Shown here piece by piece: positions 25,938 to 34,919 of a DNA stretch of 49,311 bases. How positions within the stretch are numbered: the stretch's first letter is position 1; each line of letters starts with the position of its first letter. Under the pieces are notes generated by a model. The model ran no database searches. It saw only the letters and a program-made list of their open reading frames with translations, and was not told the origin of the DNA. The translations under genes and the position numbers were made by a program. Origin of the DNA: Paracoccaceae bacterium (GTDB lineage Bacteria > Pseudomonadota > Alphaproteobacteria > Rhodobacterales > Rhodobacteraceae). The stretch spans positions 1-49,311 of the forward strand of contig JAOTXT010000028.1 in the NCBI GenBank assembly GCA_029862205.1, read 5' to 3'.

Positions 25938-27086
25938 TTGATCACGAACTTGAACACTGGCATCTCCGAGACCGGGGATCCGCTCCTGCTGACGCCGGGG
26001 CCGCTGACGACATCGCTTTCAGTCAAAGAGGCCATGCTCCACGATTGGGGGTCGCGGGATACGGGCTTCCTCCGCATCAACGAGGAGGTGCTGGATCGCC
26101 TTCCCGAAATCGTCAACGGTGTCGGCAGCTTTGTCACCGTGCCGATGCAGGGCTCGGGCACCTTCGCGGTCGAGGCGATGCTGACCACGTTCGTGCCGGC
26201 TTCGGGCAAATGCCTGCTGCTGATCAACGGAGCCTATGGGCACCGGGCGAAAAAAATCCTCGAGATCGCCAAGCGCGCTGTGGTGGTCTACGAGACTGCC
26301 GAGGACACGCCACCTGACGTTGCCGAGGTCGAGGCGATCCTGGCGGGCGACGGCGATATCACGCATGTCTTCGCGGTCCATTGCGAGACCACCAGCGGAA
26401 TCTTGAATCCGATTGCCGAGATCGGGCGAGTGGTTGCACGCCAGGGGCGCCACTTGTTGATCGATTCGATGAGCGCGTTCGGCGCGCTGCCGCTGGATGT
26501 GGCCGAGACGTCGTGCGATGCCATCGCCGCTTCGTCCAACAAGTGTATCGAGGGCGTGCCGGGCTTGGGCTTCGTTCTCTGCCGCGAGGACGCGCTCGCC
26601 AAAACGCAAGGCAATGCGACAACGCTGGTTTTGGATCTCTACGACCAGTGGCGCGCCTTCGTCCAGAACGGGCAGTACCGTTTCACCCCACCGATCCACG
26701 TGATCGTCTCGTTCCATCAAGCTCTGAAGGAGTTCTTCGAGGAAGGGGGCCAGCCGGGCAGGGGAGCGCGCTATTGGGCGAATGCCGATGTGCTGATCGA
26801 GGGGATGCGCGGGCTGGGCTTCAAGACCCTGCTGCCAGGCGAACTGCAGGCGCCGATCATCGTGACTTTCCACATGCCGGACGAGTCCTGGTTCCAATTC
26901 CAGACGTTCTATGACCGGCTCAAGGATTTGGGCTATGTGATCTATCCAGGCAAACTGACGGTCGCCGAGACGTTCCGGATCGGTTGTATTGGGCGCCTGG
27001 ACCAAGGCCACATGCGCGACGCGCTGGCCGTGATTGCCGCGGTGACCGCCGACATGCGCGCTTCGGCGTTGGCCAGGGCGGAGTGA
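25938..27086 (+). CDS. phnW: 2-aminoethylphosphonate--pyruvate transaminase
   Basis: 382 residues from a TTG start at 25938, preceded by GAGGA at a seven-base spacing; no better ATG lies near. The PhnW pattern is clear: LLTPGPLTTS near the N-terminus, the PLP lysine Lys202 in SSNKCIEGVPGLGF, Asp176 in LLIDSMSAFG, and FTPPIHVIVSF. It transfers the amino group of 2-aminoethylphosphonate to pyruvate, giving phosphonoacetaldehyde and alanine. First gene of phnW-phnA-phnY-pbfA, with 31 bases to phnA. Confidence 0.95.
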   Translation: MITNLNTGISETGDPLLLTPGPLTTSLSVKEAMLHDWGSRDTGFLRINEEVLDRLPEIVNGVGSFVTVPMQGSGTFAVEAMLTTFVPASGKCLLLINGAYGHRAKKILEIAKRAVVVYETAEDTPPDVAEVEAILAGDGDITHVFAVHCETTSGILNPIAEIGRVVARQGRHLLIDSMSAFGALPLDVAETSCDAIAASSNKCIEGVPGLGFVLCREDALAKTQGNATTLVLDLYDQWRAFVQNGQYRFTPPIHVIVSFHQALKEFFEEGGQPGRGARYWANADVLIEGMRGLGFKTLLPGELQAPIIVTFHMPDESWFQFQTFYDRLKDLGYVIYPGKLTVAETFRIGCIGRLDQGHMRDALAVIAAVTADMRASALARAE

Positions 27087-27117
27087 TGCGGCCGAGTGAC
27101 AGAGACAAGGCGAGAGA

Positions 27118-28371
27118 ATGAACCAGCTGACCCCCGTTACCGTCGAGGCCAACGGCCGTGCCTATCCGTTCCCGAAGGCGCCCGCGATCGCGATCTGCCT
27201 GGACGGCTGCGAGCCCGCCTATTTGGATGAAGCCATCACCGCAGGGCTGATGCCTGCGCTGGAGGCGGTGAAGAAGAAGGGCACCTCGCGGCTCGCGCAT
27301 TCGGTGATCCCCAGCTTCACCAACCCGAACAACCTGTCGATCGCGACCGGGCGCCCGCCCGCCGTTCATGGCATCTGCGGGAACTTCCTCTACGACCCGG
27401 AGACGGGCGAGGAAGTGATGATGAACGACCCCCGCTTTCTGCGCGCGCCAACAATCTTCAAGGCCTTCTACGATGCGGGCGCAAAGGTGGCCGTCGTGAC
27501 CGCCAAGGACAAGCTCAGGGCGCTACTAGGGCACGGTCTGAAGTTCGACGAGGGGCGGGCCTGGTGTTTCTCCTCTGAAAAGTCAGACACCACGACGACG
27601 GCCGAGCATGGGATCGACAACGCGTCCGCCTGGCTGGGCTTGCCGGTGCCCGAGGTCTATTCGGCCGAGCTTTCCGAGTTCGTCTTCGCGGCTGGTGTCA
27701 AGCTGCTGGTCGAGCAACAGCCGGACGTGATGTATCTGACCACGACCGATTATGTGCAGCACAAATATGCGCCGGGCGACGAACAGGCGAATGCCTTCTA
27801 CGCGATGTTCGACCGGTATCTGGCCCAGCTTGATGCGATGGGGGCGGCGATCGTGGTGACCGCCGACCATGGCATGAAGCCGAAGCACCTGTCGGACGGC
27901 GAGCCGGCGGTCGTCTATGTGCAGGACCTGCTGGACGACTGGCTGGGCAACGCCGCCGCGCGGGTCATCCTGCCGATCACCGATCCTTACGTGGTGCATC
28001 ACGGGGCGCTGGGGTCCTTTGCCACCGCCTATCTGCCGGACGGTACGGACCGGGCCGCGATCATCGACCGGCTGGCCGCGGTGGAGGGCATCGACGTGGT
28101 ACTCGACCGCGAAACCGCCTGCGCCCGGTTCGAATTGCCACCGGATCGCATCGGTGACATCGTCCTGGTCTCGGGCGAGAACATGACCGTCGGCACCTCG
28201 GCCGACCGCCACGACCTGGCGGCGCTGGACGAGCCTCTGCGCAGCCATGGCGGGCTGACCGAGCAGGAGGTGCCGTTCATCGTCAACCGGGCGCTGCCTG
28301 ACCTGCCGGTGGCGCCGGACCTGCGCAATTTCGATGCCCTTTACTATGCCGCGTTGGCGGCCGCTTCCTGA
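27118..28371 (+). CDS. phnA: Phosphonoacetate hydrolase
   Basis: 417 residues. The alkaline-phosphatase-superfamily residues fall at the positions I recall for Sinorhizobium PhnA: metal ligands Asp29, Asp211, His215, Asp250, His251 and His377, nucleophile Thr68 (PSFTNPNNLS), and lysine in VTAKDK (Lys130). It hydrolyses phosphonoacetate to acetate and phosphate using two zinc ions, the P-C bond-breaking step of this pathway. It sits 12 bases before phnY, matching the known phnW-phnA-phnY route. Confidence 0.95.
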   Translation: MNQLTPVTVEANGRAYPFPKAPAIAICLDGCEPAYLDEAITAGLMPALEAVKKKGTSRLAHSVIPSFTNPNNLSIATGRPPAVHGICGNFLYDPETGEEVMMNDPRFLRAPTIFKAFYDAGAKVAVVTAKDKLRALLGHGLKFDEGRAWCFSSEKSDTTTTAEHGIDNASAWLGLPVPEVYSAELSEFVFAAGVKLLVEQQPDVMYLTTTDYVQHKYAPGDEQANAFYAMFDRYLAQLDAMGAAIVVTADHGMKPKHLSDGEPAVVYVQDLLDDWLGNAAARVILPITDPYVVHHGALGSFATAYLPDGTDRAAIIDRLAAVEGIDVVLDRETACARFELPPDRIGDIVLVSGENMTVGTSADRHDLAALDEPLRSHGGLTEQEVPFIVNRALPDLPVAPDLRNFDALYYAALAAAS

Positions 28372-28383
28372 GGAGCGTGACCC

Positions 28384-29835
28384 ATGAACAAGTCTGAGAC
28401 CGCCATCCGCCACGAGCCGATGCGGATCGCCGGGCGCAAGGTGGATGCGGACGACGTCGTCGAGGTGCGCTATCCCTATACGGACGAGGTGATCGGCACC
28501 GTGCCGGCCGGCAATGCCGAACATGCCCGCGAGGCTTTCGAGGTCGCTGCCGCCTACAAGCCCGGCTTCACCCGCTACGAGCGCCAGCAGATTCTGTTCC
28601 GCGCCGCCGAGCTGATCCGTGAGAAGCGCGAATGGCTGGCCCATTGGCTGACCCTGGAATTGGGCATCTGCCACAGCCATGCGCTCTACGAAACCGGGCG
28701 GTCCTATGACGTCTTCACGCTGGCGGGCCAGATGGCGATCCTGGACGACAGCCAGGTCTTCTCGTGCGATCTGACGCCCCAGGGCAAGGCGCGCAAGATC
28801 TACACCATGCGCGAGCCGGTCCGCGCGATCTCGGCGATCACGCCCTTCAATCATCCGCTCAACATGGTCAGCCACAAGATCGCGCCGGCCATCGCCACGA
28901 ACAACTGCGTGGTCTGCAAGCCGACCGAACTGACGCCGCTGACCGCACTGGCGCTGGCCGATATCCTGTATGAGGCCGGTCTGCCGCCCGAGATGTTCCA
29001 GGTGGTCACGGGCTGGCCCAAGGACATCGGCGACGAGATGATCGTCAACGAGAATATCGACATCATCACCTTCACCGGTGGCGTGCCCGTGGGCAAACTG
29101 ATCGCATCGAAGGCGGGCTACAAGCGCACAGCGCTCGAGCTTGGCGGCAACGACCCGCTGATCGTGCTGAACGATTTGAAGACCGCCGATCTGGAAAAGG
29201 CCGCGACCATCGCGGTCGCCGGGGCCACCGGCAATTCCGGCCAGCGCTGCACTGCGGTCAAGCGCATCCTGGTCCAGGAGAGCGTGGCCGATGAATTCGT
29301 GCCGATGGTGCTGGAGCGCGCCAAGGCGATCCGCTTCGGCGATCCGCAGGACCCGGAGACCCAACTCGGCTGCGTGATCCATTCGCAGGCCGCGGAACTG
29401 TTCGAGAAGCGTGTTTACATGGCCGCCAATGCCGGCGCCGAGGTGCTCTACGATCCCGGCCGCAAGGGCGCGCTCCTGCCGCCCATCGTGGTCGACCGCG
29501 TGCCCCACGAAAGCGAGCTGGTGATGGAGGAGACGTTTGGCCCCATCGTCCCGATCGTGCGCGTGCCCGACGAAGACGCGGAGGTCATGGCGATCTCGAA
29601 CGGGACGGAATTCGGCCTGTCGTCAGGGGTTTGCACCAACGATCTCAACCGAGCCATTGCCTATATCAACGGGCTGAATGTGGGCACCTGCAATATCTGG
29701 GAACAGCCGGGCTACCGGATCGAGATGTCGCCCTTCGGCGGTATCAAGGACTCGGGCAACGGGGTCAAGGAAGGCGTGCTCGAGGCGATGAAGTTCTTCA
29801 CCAATGTGAAGACATACTCGCTGCCATGGCCGTGA
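28384..29835 (+). CDS. phnY: Phosphonoacetaldehyde dehydrogenase
   Basis: 483 residues, an aldehyde dehydrogenase with Asn156 in the FNHPLN region, general base Glu252 (ALELGGNDP) and nucleophile Cys289 ([12 protein letters not shown]). PhnY oxidises phosphonoacetaldehyde to phosphonoacetate with NAD+, feeding PhnA. Assignment rests on sequence type plus the phnW/phnA context; related family members oxidise lactaldehyde or glyceraldehyde 3-phosphate. Confidence 0.93.
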   Translation: MNKSETAIRHEPMRIAGRKVDADDVVEVRYPYTDEVIGTVPAGNAEHAREAFEVAAAYKPGFTRYERQQILFRAAELIREKREWLAHWLTLELGICHSHALYETGRSYDVFTLAGQMAILDDSQVFSCDLTPQGKARKIYTMREPVRAISAITPFNHPLNMVSHKIAPAIATNNCVVCKPTELTPLTALALADILYEAGLPPEMFQVVTGWPKDIGDEMIVNENIDIITFTGGVPVGKLIASKAGYKRTALELGGNDPLIVLNDLKTADLEKAATIAVAGATGNSGQRCTAVKRILVQESVADEFVPMVLERAKAIRFGDPQDPETQLGCVIHSQAAELFEKRVYMAANAGAEVLYDPGRKGALLPPIVVDRVPHESELVMEETFGPIVPIVRVPDEDAEVMAISNGTEFGLSSGVCTNDLNRAIAYINGLNVGTCNIWEQPGYRIEMSPFGGIKDSGNGVKEGVLEAMKFFTNVKTYSLPWP

Positions 29836-29860
29836 TGCGCACCCTAAGGGATACCGCCAA

Positions 29861-31213
29861 ATGACCCATACGGAAGGGGAATCCAACACCTCCGCCGCTC
29901 GGGCAGAGTGGCGCGCCCGCGATGACGACCCCGCTACCGAGGCGCTGATCGAACGCGACGCGGACGTCTTCCTACACCAGAGCCTTTCCTCGCCCGTGGT
30001 CTCGACGATCGCCAAGGCGGAAGGCATCTGGATCGAGGACACGGCCGGGCGGCGTTTCATGGATTTCCATGGCAACAGCGTGCATCATATCGGTTACGGC
30101 CACCCCAAACTGATTGCCGCCATCAAGGCGCAGCTCGATGACCTCAGCTTCGCGCCGCGCCGCTTCACCTGCGAGCCGGCGGTGGAACTGGCCGAGGCAT
30201 TGACGAGCCGTGCGACGGCGAACCTGAGCGGCGATCTGGGTAAGGTTTTGTTCACAACCGGCGGCTCGGACGCAGTCGAGGTGGCGTTGAAGGTGGCGCG
30301 CGCGGCGACGGGGCGGTTCAAGACCGTCTCGTTTTGGGATGCCTTCCACGGCGCCGGCTTCGGTGCGGCGAGTGTCGGTGGCGAGCATACTTTCCGCTCG
30401 CACATCGCCGGGCCGCTGGTGCCAGGTGCGGAACATGTCGCGCCATTCGCATGTTACCGCTGTCCCTACGGGCATACGGGGCCAGATGTTTGCGGCCTCG
30501 CCTGCGCCAACATGGTCGACTACGTGCTGGACCGCGAGGGCGATGTGGCTGCCGTGATCGCCGAGCCAATGCGGGCGGTTCCTTACGTGCCCCCACCAGG
30601 CTTCTGGCGGGCGGTGCGCGAGGCCTGCGACCGCCATGGCGCCCTGCTGATCTTCGACGAGATACCCACGGGGCTCGGCAAGACCGGGCGTTTCTTCGCG
30701 TCCGAGCATGACGGCGTGACCCCGGACATGGTGGTCATGGGCAAGTCGCTGGGTGGCGGGATCCTGCCGGTCGCCGCGGCGGTCGTGCGCAGCGATCTGG
30801 ATGTCGCCGGCGATTTCGCCATCGGCCACTACACGCACGAGAAGAACCCGGTGACCGCGCGGGCCGCGCTAACGACGGTACAGATCGTTGAGGAGGAAGG
30901 CCTGGCCGCGCGCGCCGAGGAATTGGGCCGCCACGCGATGGGCCGGATGCGCGATCTGATGGCGCGCTCGCCCATCGTCGGCGATGTTAGGGGCCGGGGT
31001 CTGATGTTCGGCGTCGAGATTGTCGCGGACAAGGAGAGCCGGGAACCAGGGCGCGAATTGGCCGAGCGGATCTACTACCGCTGCCTGGAGGCGGGATTGA
31101 GTTTCAAGATCAGCCAGGGATCGGTATTGACCCTGTCGCCGCCGCTAGTTATCTCCCGGGCCGATCTGGACCGGGCGCTCGACATCGTCGAAGAGGCGGT
31201 GCTTGCGGGCTGA
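29861..31213 (+). CDS. pbfA: Class-III PLP enzyme, probable (R)-1-hydroxy-2-aminoethylphosphonate ammonia-lyase
   Basis: 450 residues of aminotransferase class III type: GGSDAVEVALKVAR (134-147), the phosphate-binding WDAFHGAGFG, Asp266 (IFDEIPTGLGKTG) and PLP lysine Lys295 (MGKSLGGG). Proteins of this type beside phnWAY have been shown to be ammonia-lyases (PbfA) that turn (R)-1-hydroxy-2-aminoethylphosphonate into phosphonoacetaldehyde, extending the substrate range of the pathway. The segment RCPYGHTGPDVCGLAC, rich in cysteine, is part of this subfamily as I remember it. An ordinary transaminase is the alternative. AAGGG lies ten bases before the ATG. Confidence 0.8.
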   Translation: MTHTEGESNTSAARAEWRARDDDPATEALIERDADVFLHQSLSSPVVSTIAKAEGIWIEDTAGRRFMDFHGNSVHHIGYGHPKLIAAIKAQLDDLSFAPRRFTCEPAVELAEALTSRATANLSGDLGKVLFTTGGSDAVEVALKVARAATGRFKTVSFWDAFHGAGFGAASVGGEHTFRSHIAGPLVPGAEHVAPFACYRCPYGHTGPDVCGLACANMVDYVLDREGDVAAVIAEPMRAVPYVPPPGFWRAVREACDRHGALLIFDEIPTGLGKTGRFFASEHDGVTPDMVVMGKSLGGGILPVAAAVVRSDLDVAGDFAIGHYTHEKNPVTARAALTTVQIVEEEGLAARAEELGRHAMGRMRDLMARSPIVGDVRGRGLMFGVEIVADKESREPGRELAERIYYRCLEAGLSFKISQGSVLTLSPPLVISRADLDRALDIVEEAVLAG

Positions 31214-31274
31214 TCCGCAACCTTGCCATCCGACACTGCAAGGCATACCAGACTCCCCGGCTTCTGAGACGGGC

Positions 31275-32231
31275 ATGAGCGAAAACGACAAGAGGCGCCT
31301 GGCTGCGGTGACCGGGATCACCGGCTTCGTCGGTGGTCACCTGGCAGGCGCACTGGCGCGGCGCGGCTGGCGCATCCGTGCGCTGGTTCGCTCGATGCCG
31401 CGCTTCGACGCCATCCCGGGACCGGCGATCGAGGTTGTCCAGGGAAGCCTCGCCGATAGCGAAGCGCTCGGACGACTGGTCGAAGGGGCTGACGCGGTCA
31501 TTCACCTGGCCGGCGCGATCAAGGGGCGGGGCCGCGCGGACTTCCTGCGCGCGAATGCCGCGGGCACCGCGAGGCTTGTGGAAGCCTGGCGTGATCACGG
31601 CTTTGTGTCACATTTCGTCTATCTCTCCTCTATGGCGGCGCGCGTGCCAGAGCTGTCGCAATACGCCGCCTCAAAGTCGGCAGCCGAGGCCGAATTATCC
31701 CGTATCGACGCGGACGCGCCCTGGTCGATCCTTCGCCCGGCGGCGATCTATGGGCCGGGAGACCGCGAGACGCTGCGCATTTTCCGTACCGCAAACGGTC
31801 CGGTCCAGCCGATGCTGAACGACGCGGAGGCGCGAGTCACTGCCGTCCATGTCGACGATGTGACCAACGCGATCATCGCCCTGGCTGATCGCCCCATATC
31901 CGGGAGGGTTTTCGAGCTAACAGACGGAAACTATTCAGGTTATTCCTGGAGGCAATTGACGTCGGAGGCAGCGCGGGCGCTGGGGCGCGGTCCACGCACG
32001 GTGAAACTGCCGAACTTCGCGGTCCGCGCACTGGGACTGGCGGGCGATGCCGTGGGCGTGGCGGGCGGGGAGGCGATGCTGACCACGCCCAAGGCTCGCG
32101 AGATCCTTCATCCAGATTGGGGATCAGACCCGGCCGACCAGCCACCACCCGAGTTGTGGCAGCCAAAAACTTCGTTGTCGGAGGGTTTCGCTCAGACCGT
32201 CGCTTGGTATCGCGAACACGGCTGGCTGTGA
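31275..32231 (+). CDS. NAD(P)-dependent epimerase/dehydrogenase, CerR-like
   Basis: 318 residues from the ATG at 31275. Extended SDR fold: TGITGFVGGH (13-22), VIHLAGAIKG (75-84), Ser119, and the Tyr130-Lys134 pair in QYAASKSAAE. In Caulobacter an epimerase-like protein (CerR) beside the serine palmitoyltransferase and ACP genes reduces 3-ketoceramide during sphingolipid synthesis. This gene has the matching type and neighbourhood (spt and acp lie 1-2 kb downstream), so a ketoceramide or 3-ketosphinganine reductase role is inferred. It begins only 61 bases after pbfA, so some read-through from the phosphonate operon is possible. Confidence 0.7.
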   Translation: MSENDKRRLAAVTGITGFVGGHLAGALARRGWRIRALVRSMPRFDAIPGPAIEVVQGSLADSEALGRLVEGADAVIHLAGAIKGRGRADFLRANAAGTARLVEAWRDHGFVSHFVYLSSMAARVPELSQYAASKSAAEAELSRIDADAPWSILRPAAIYGPGDRETLRIFRTANGPVQPMLNDAEARVTAVHVDDVTNAIIALADRPISGRVFELTDGNYSGYSWRQLTSEAARALGRGPRTVKLPNFAVRALGLAGDAVGVAGGEAMLTTPKAREILHPDWGSDPADQPPPELWQPKTSLSEGFAQTVAWYREHGWL

Positions 32232-32414
32232 CTGATTAGGAGCAAATCACTATCTTTTCCAAAGGCTTTTCGCAAGGAACTGAAACAATATTTGTAATCC
32301 GAACCGATTGGCTTGCCCAAAAAAACCCTTAGAAAAAGATGAGATAACGACCGGCGAAAAAAGCCGAGGGACAGATATATCGGCGACAAGCCGAATAAAG
32401 AAAGCCGAGGGACA
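32232..32414 (+). promoter_or_regulatory. AT-rich leader with duplicated GCCGAGGGACA block before the nucleotidyltransferase
   Basis: 183 bases with markedly lower GC than both flanking genes. A 13-base block AAGCCGAGGGACA occurs twice, at 32361-32373 and 32402-32414; the second copy is directly against the ATG of the nucleotidyltransferase gene and supplies its GAGG ribosome-binding site. The leader probably contains the promoter of the NTase-acp-spt genes. The function of the duplication is unknown. Confidence 0.5.
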
Positions 32415-33179
32415 ATGACCAACGCGGTAATTTTGAGTGCCGGGCAGGGCAAGCGTTTGTCGCCGCTGACCGATGCGCGTCCGAAATGTCTGGTGCCGAT
32501 CTCCGGGCGCACGATCCTCGAATGGCAGATCCGCTCGCTGGCTGCGGCGGGTGTTGAACAGATTTCGGTCGTGACCGGGTTCTGCGCCGATGCGGTCGAT
32601 GCGATGCTGATGACGTCGAACGTGCCGGCCGACGTGCGCACGGTCTACAATCCCTTCTTCACGGTTGCCGATAACATTGGGTCCTGCTGGGCCGCGAAGG
32701 ATCTGATCGGCGAGGACACGCTGCTTCTGAACGGCGACACGCTGTTCGAGCCGGCGATCGCCCAGCATGTGCTTGACACCGCAGAGGCGCCGATCACGGT
32801 CACCGTCGACCGTAAGGACAGCTACGACGCCGACGATATGAAAATCCGCCGCGATGGAACGCAGCTTACCGCCATCGGTAAGACTCTCGAGTTGCCGGTG
32901 GATGGCGAGTCGATCGGCATCATTCGGTTCCAGGGCGATGGCGGCAGCCGCTTCGTCGATGCGATGGGTGAGTTGCTGAAAGATCAGGCGACGTTGAAGC
33001 GCTGGTATTTGTCGATCATCGATGAGCTGGCTCAGGCGGGCGGCGTCGGCCTGGTCTCGATCGAGGGCCTGGCCTGGAGCGAGATCGATTTCCTGCGCGA
33101 TCTGCCGATTGCCGAGGAAAAGGTGGCGCGGTTCGCCGTCGCGGCCGAAGTGCCCGCTATTGCAACGAACGCGATGTGA
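32415..33179 (+). CDS. LicC-like nucleotidyltransferase (NTP-transferase family)
   Basis: 254 residues. The N-terminal nucleotide-binding loop is SAGQGKRLSPLTDARPKCLVPI (residues 8-29, GxG-x-R and Lys24) and the metal-binding Asp108 sits in LLLNGDTLFEP. The segment VYNPFFTVADNIGSCWAAKDL (78-98) is that of phosphocholine/inositol-phosphate cytidylyltransferases rather than of sugar-nucleotide enzymes with an LbH domain. It should activate a small phosphorylated alcohol with CTP (or another NTP). Its place between CerR-like and ACP/SPT genes suggests it makes an activated head group for a sphingolipid; this is inference. Confidence 0.75.
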   Translation: MTNAVILSAGQGKRLSPLTDARPKCLVPISGRTILEWQIRSLAAAGVEQISVVTGFCADAVDAMLMTSNVPADVRTVYNPFFTVADNIGSCWAAKDLIGEDTLLLNGDTLFEPAIAQHVLDTAEAPITVTVDRKDSYDADDMKIRRDGTQLTAIGKTLELPVDGESIGIIRFQGDGGSRFVDAMGELLKDQATLKRWYLSIIDELAQAGGVGLVSIEGLAWSEIDFLRDLPIAEEKVARFAVAAEVPAIATNAM

Positions 33180-33186
33180 GGCTAAT

Positions 33187-33211
33187 GCAGCCGGCGGTTT
33201 GGGCCGGCTGC
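33187..33211 (+). terminator. Hairpin between nucleotidyltransferase and acp genes
   Basis: Perfect 9-bp inverted repeat GCAGCCGGC / GCCGGCTGC around a seven-base loop, starting seven bases after the nucleotidyltransferase stop. There is no T-run, so it may be a processing or attenuation site rather than a full terminator; acp and spt follow on the same strand. Confidence 0.5.
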
Positions 33212-33347
33212 GGACCGTGGCGGATGTCAGCGAAATCGAGGCCGGCGTGATCCGGGCCGATCGTTGGGCGCCGAACGGAGGGCGGACCGAAGGAACGCCG
33301 GAAATGGACGCTGGACCGAAGATGTCTGCGATATAAGATCGCAACAT

Positions 33348-33620
33348 ATGATCGATGTCAGGATGGCCGAGTTGGACGATATCGACACGCGCGTTTTGGA
33401 TCTCTTGAAAAGCAAGATCGGCCGCGAGCGCGAGATCGCGATGGATTCGAACGTTGTCGAGGATACCGGCCTGGACTCGGTCAGCGTGATGGATTTCGTG
33501 ATGGAGCTCGAGGACGAGTTCGACATCAGCGTGCCGCTGGACGAGATCGCCGAAGTGCGCACGGTGAGTGACCTGGCCGGCGTGGTCCGCAGGCTGACCG
33601 CCGCCGGCGCCAGCGTTTGA
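33348..33620 (+). CDS. Acyl carrier protein dedicated to sphingolipid synthesis (predicted)
   Basis: 90 residues from the ATG at 33348 (a start at 33363 would give 85). The phosphopantetheine attachment site is Ser44 in EDTGLDSVSVMDF, followed by the acidic helix MELEDEFDISVPLDEI typical of acyl carrier proteins. It lies 78 bases upstream of the serine palmitoyltransferase gene. In Caulobacter a dedicated ACP beside spt supplies the acyl chain to SPT, and the same role is inferred. It is not the housekeeping AcpP, whose site reads ADSLD. Confidence 0.88.
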   Translation: MIDVRMAELDDIDTRVLDLLKSKIGREREIAMDSNVVEDTGLDSVSVMDFVMELEDEFDISVPLDEIAEVRTVSDLAGVVRRLTAAGASV

Positions 33621-33698
33621 TGATCGGGGCAGGGTGGTGCCGCGGCACGGCATGAGCCGGAAAGCGGGAAAAAAAGAGAACGGAAGGGCACGAGGCTT

Positions 33699-34916
33699 AT
33701 GGGTATCAAGAATCGCGCAGCCGCGATGCAGTCGGCCTATAGCGCTTTGAAGGCGCTCGGCCGCGATCCGACATCACTTCAGTTCGACCGTATCGTCTCG
33801 CCGACCGAGGCCTTGCTCGGCAACAAACCGATCATGCTATTCGGCACCAACAACTATCTTGGCCTGACCTTCGATGAAGCATGCGTCGAGGCCACGGTCG
33901 CCGCCGCGCGCGAGCATGGCGTGGGCACGACCGGGTCGCGCATCGCCAATGGCACTTACGAACTGCACCGCGCGCTGGAGCAGGAGATAGCACAATTCTA
34001 TGACAAGCGCGCGACGATCCTCTACTCGACCGGCTTCCTGGCCAATCTGGGCGTGATCTCGGGGCTGGCCGACAAGGGTGACCACCTGTTGATCGACGCG
34101 GACAGCCACGCCTCGATCTATGATGCCTGCAAGATGAGCGATGGCGAGACGATCCGGTTCCGCCACAACAATCCGGACGATCTGGCCAAGCGCTTGGCGC
34201 GTTTCGAGGGGACGCCGGGCGACAAGATCATTGTCGTCGAGGGCATCTATTCGATGCTGGGCGACAGCGCACCCCTGGCCGAGATCGCCGCGGTCAAGCG
34301 CGAAGCTGGACCGAATGTCTATTTGCTGGTCGACGAGGCGCATTCGCTGGGCGTGATGGGCGAGACAGGCCGCGGAAAGTGCCAGGAGGCCGGGGTCGAG
34401 GACGATTGCGACTATATCGTCGGCACCTTCTCGAAGAGCGTTGGCACGACCGGCGGCTTCTGCGTCTCGAATGTCGAGGAATTCGAGGCGCTGCGCGCCT
34501 ATTCCCGCCCCTATATGTTCACCGCCTCGATGACCCCGCCGACGGTCGCGACCGCGCGGGCGGCGTTCCAGCGCATGGCCGAGGCGCCTGAATTGCGCGA
34601 AAGGCTGTGGCAGAACTGCCATCGCCTTTATGCGGGCATGGCGAAGATGGGCTACCGGCTTGGCCCCGAGGTCAGCCCGGTCGTGGCGCCGCAACTGCCC
34701 GACCCGCAGACGGCGGTGACGTTGTGGAACATGCTGATCGATGCGGGCCTTTACACGAATATCGCAATCCCGCCGGCGACGCCGAATGCCCTGTCGCTGT
34801 TGCGCGTTTCGGTCTCGGCCGGCCATGACGATGGACAGGTTTCGGCGGCGCTGGAGATCTTCGCTGAAGCTGGCAAGGAACTGGGGCTCCTCAAGCCGGG
34901 CAATATCGCCGCCTGA
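33699..34916 (+). CDS. spt: Serine palmitoyltransferase
   Basis: 405 residues, alpha-oxoamine synthase family. PLP residues match soluble bacterial SPT: stacking His137 (DADSHASIYD), Asp212 and His215 (VDEAHSLGVMG), and the PLP lysine Lys246 in GTFSKSVGTTGGF. It condenses serine with an acyl thioester to 3-ketosphinganine, the first step of sphingolipid synthesis. The neighbouring ACP, CerR-like and acyl-AMP ligase genes strongly favour SPT over the related KBL and AONS enzymes. It converges on the ELM1-like gene with only three bases between stop codons. Confidence 0.87.
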   Translation: MGIKNRAAAMQSAYSALKALGRDPTSLQFDRIVSPTEALLGNKPIMLFGTNNYLGLTFDEACVEATVAAAREHGVGTTGSRIANGTYELHRALEQEIAQFYDKRATILYSTGFLANLGVISGLADKGDHLLIDADSHASIYDACKMSDGETIRFRHNNPDDLAKRLARFEGTPGDKIIVVEGIYSMLGDSAPLAEIAAVKREAGPNVYLLVDEAHSLGVMGETGRGKCQEAGVEDDCDYIVGTFSKSVGTTGGFCVSNVEEFEALRAYSRPYMFTASMTPPTVATARAAFQRMAEAPELRERLWQNCHRLYAGMAKMGYRLGPEVSPVVAPQLPDPQTAVTLWNMLIDAGLYTNIAIPPATPNALSLLRVSVSAGHDDGQVSAALEIFAEAGKELGLLKPGNIAA

Positions 34917-34919
34917 TCG

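Noticed and set aside
27583-29508. Long minus-strand frame (641 codons) across phnA and phnY
   Set aside because: It lies wholly opposite two confidently identified genes, is rich in Arg, His and Asp in the manner of GC-rich antisense frames, and shows no domain.
32361-32414. Possible CRISPR-like repeats
   Set aside because: Only two copies of a 13-base block, one being a ribosome-binding site; no array and no cas genes.
32250-33653. 467-codon minus-strand frame over the nucleotidyltransferase and acp genes
   Set aside because: Opposite two genes with clear motifs; composition is that of a shadow.
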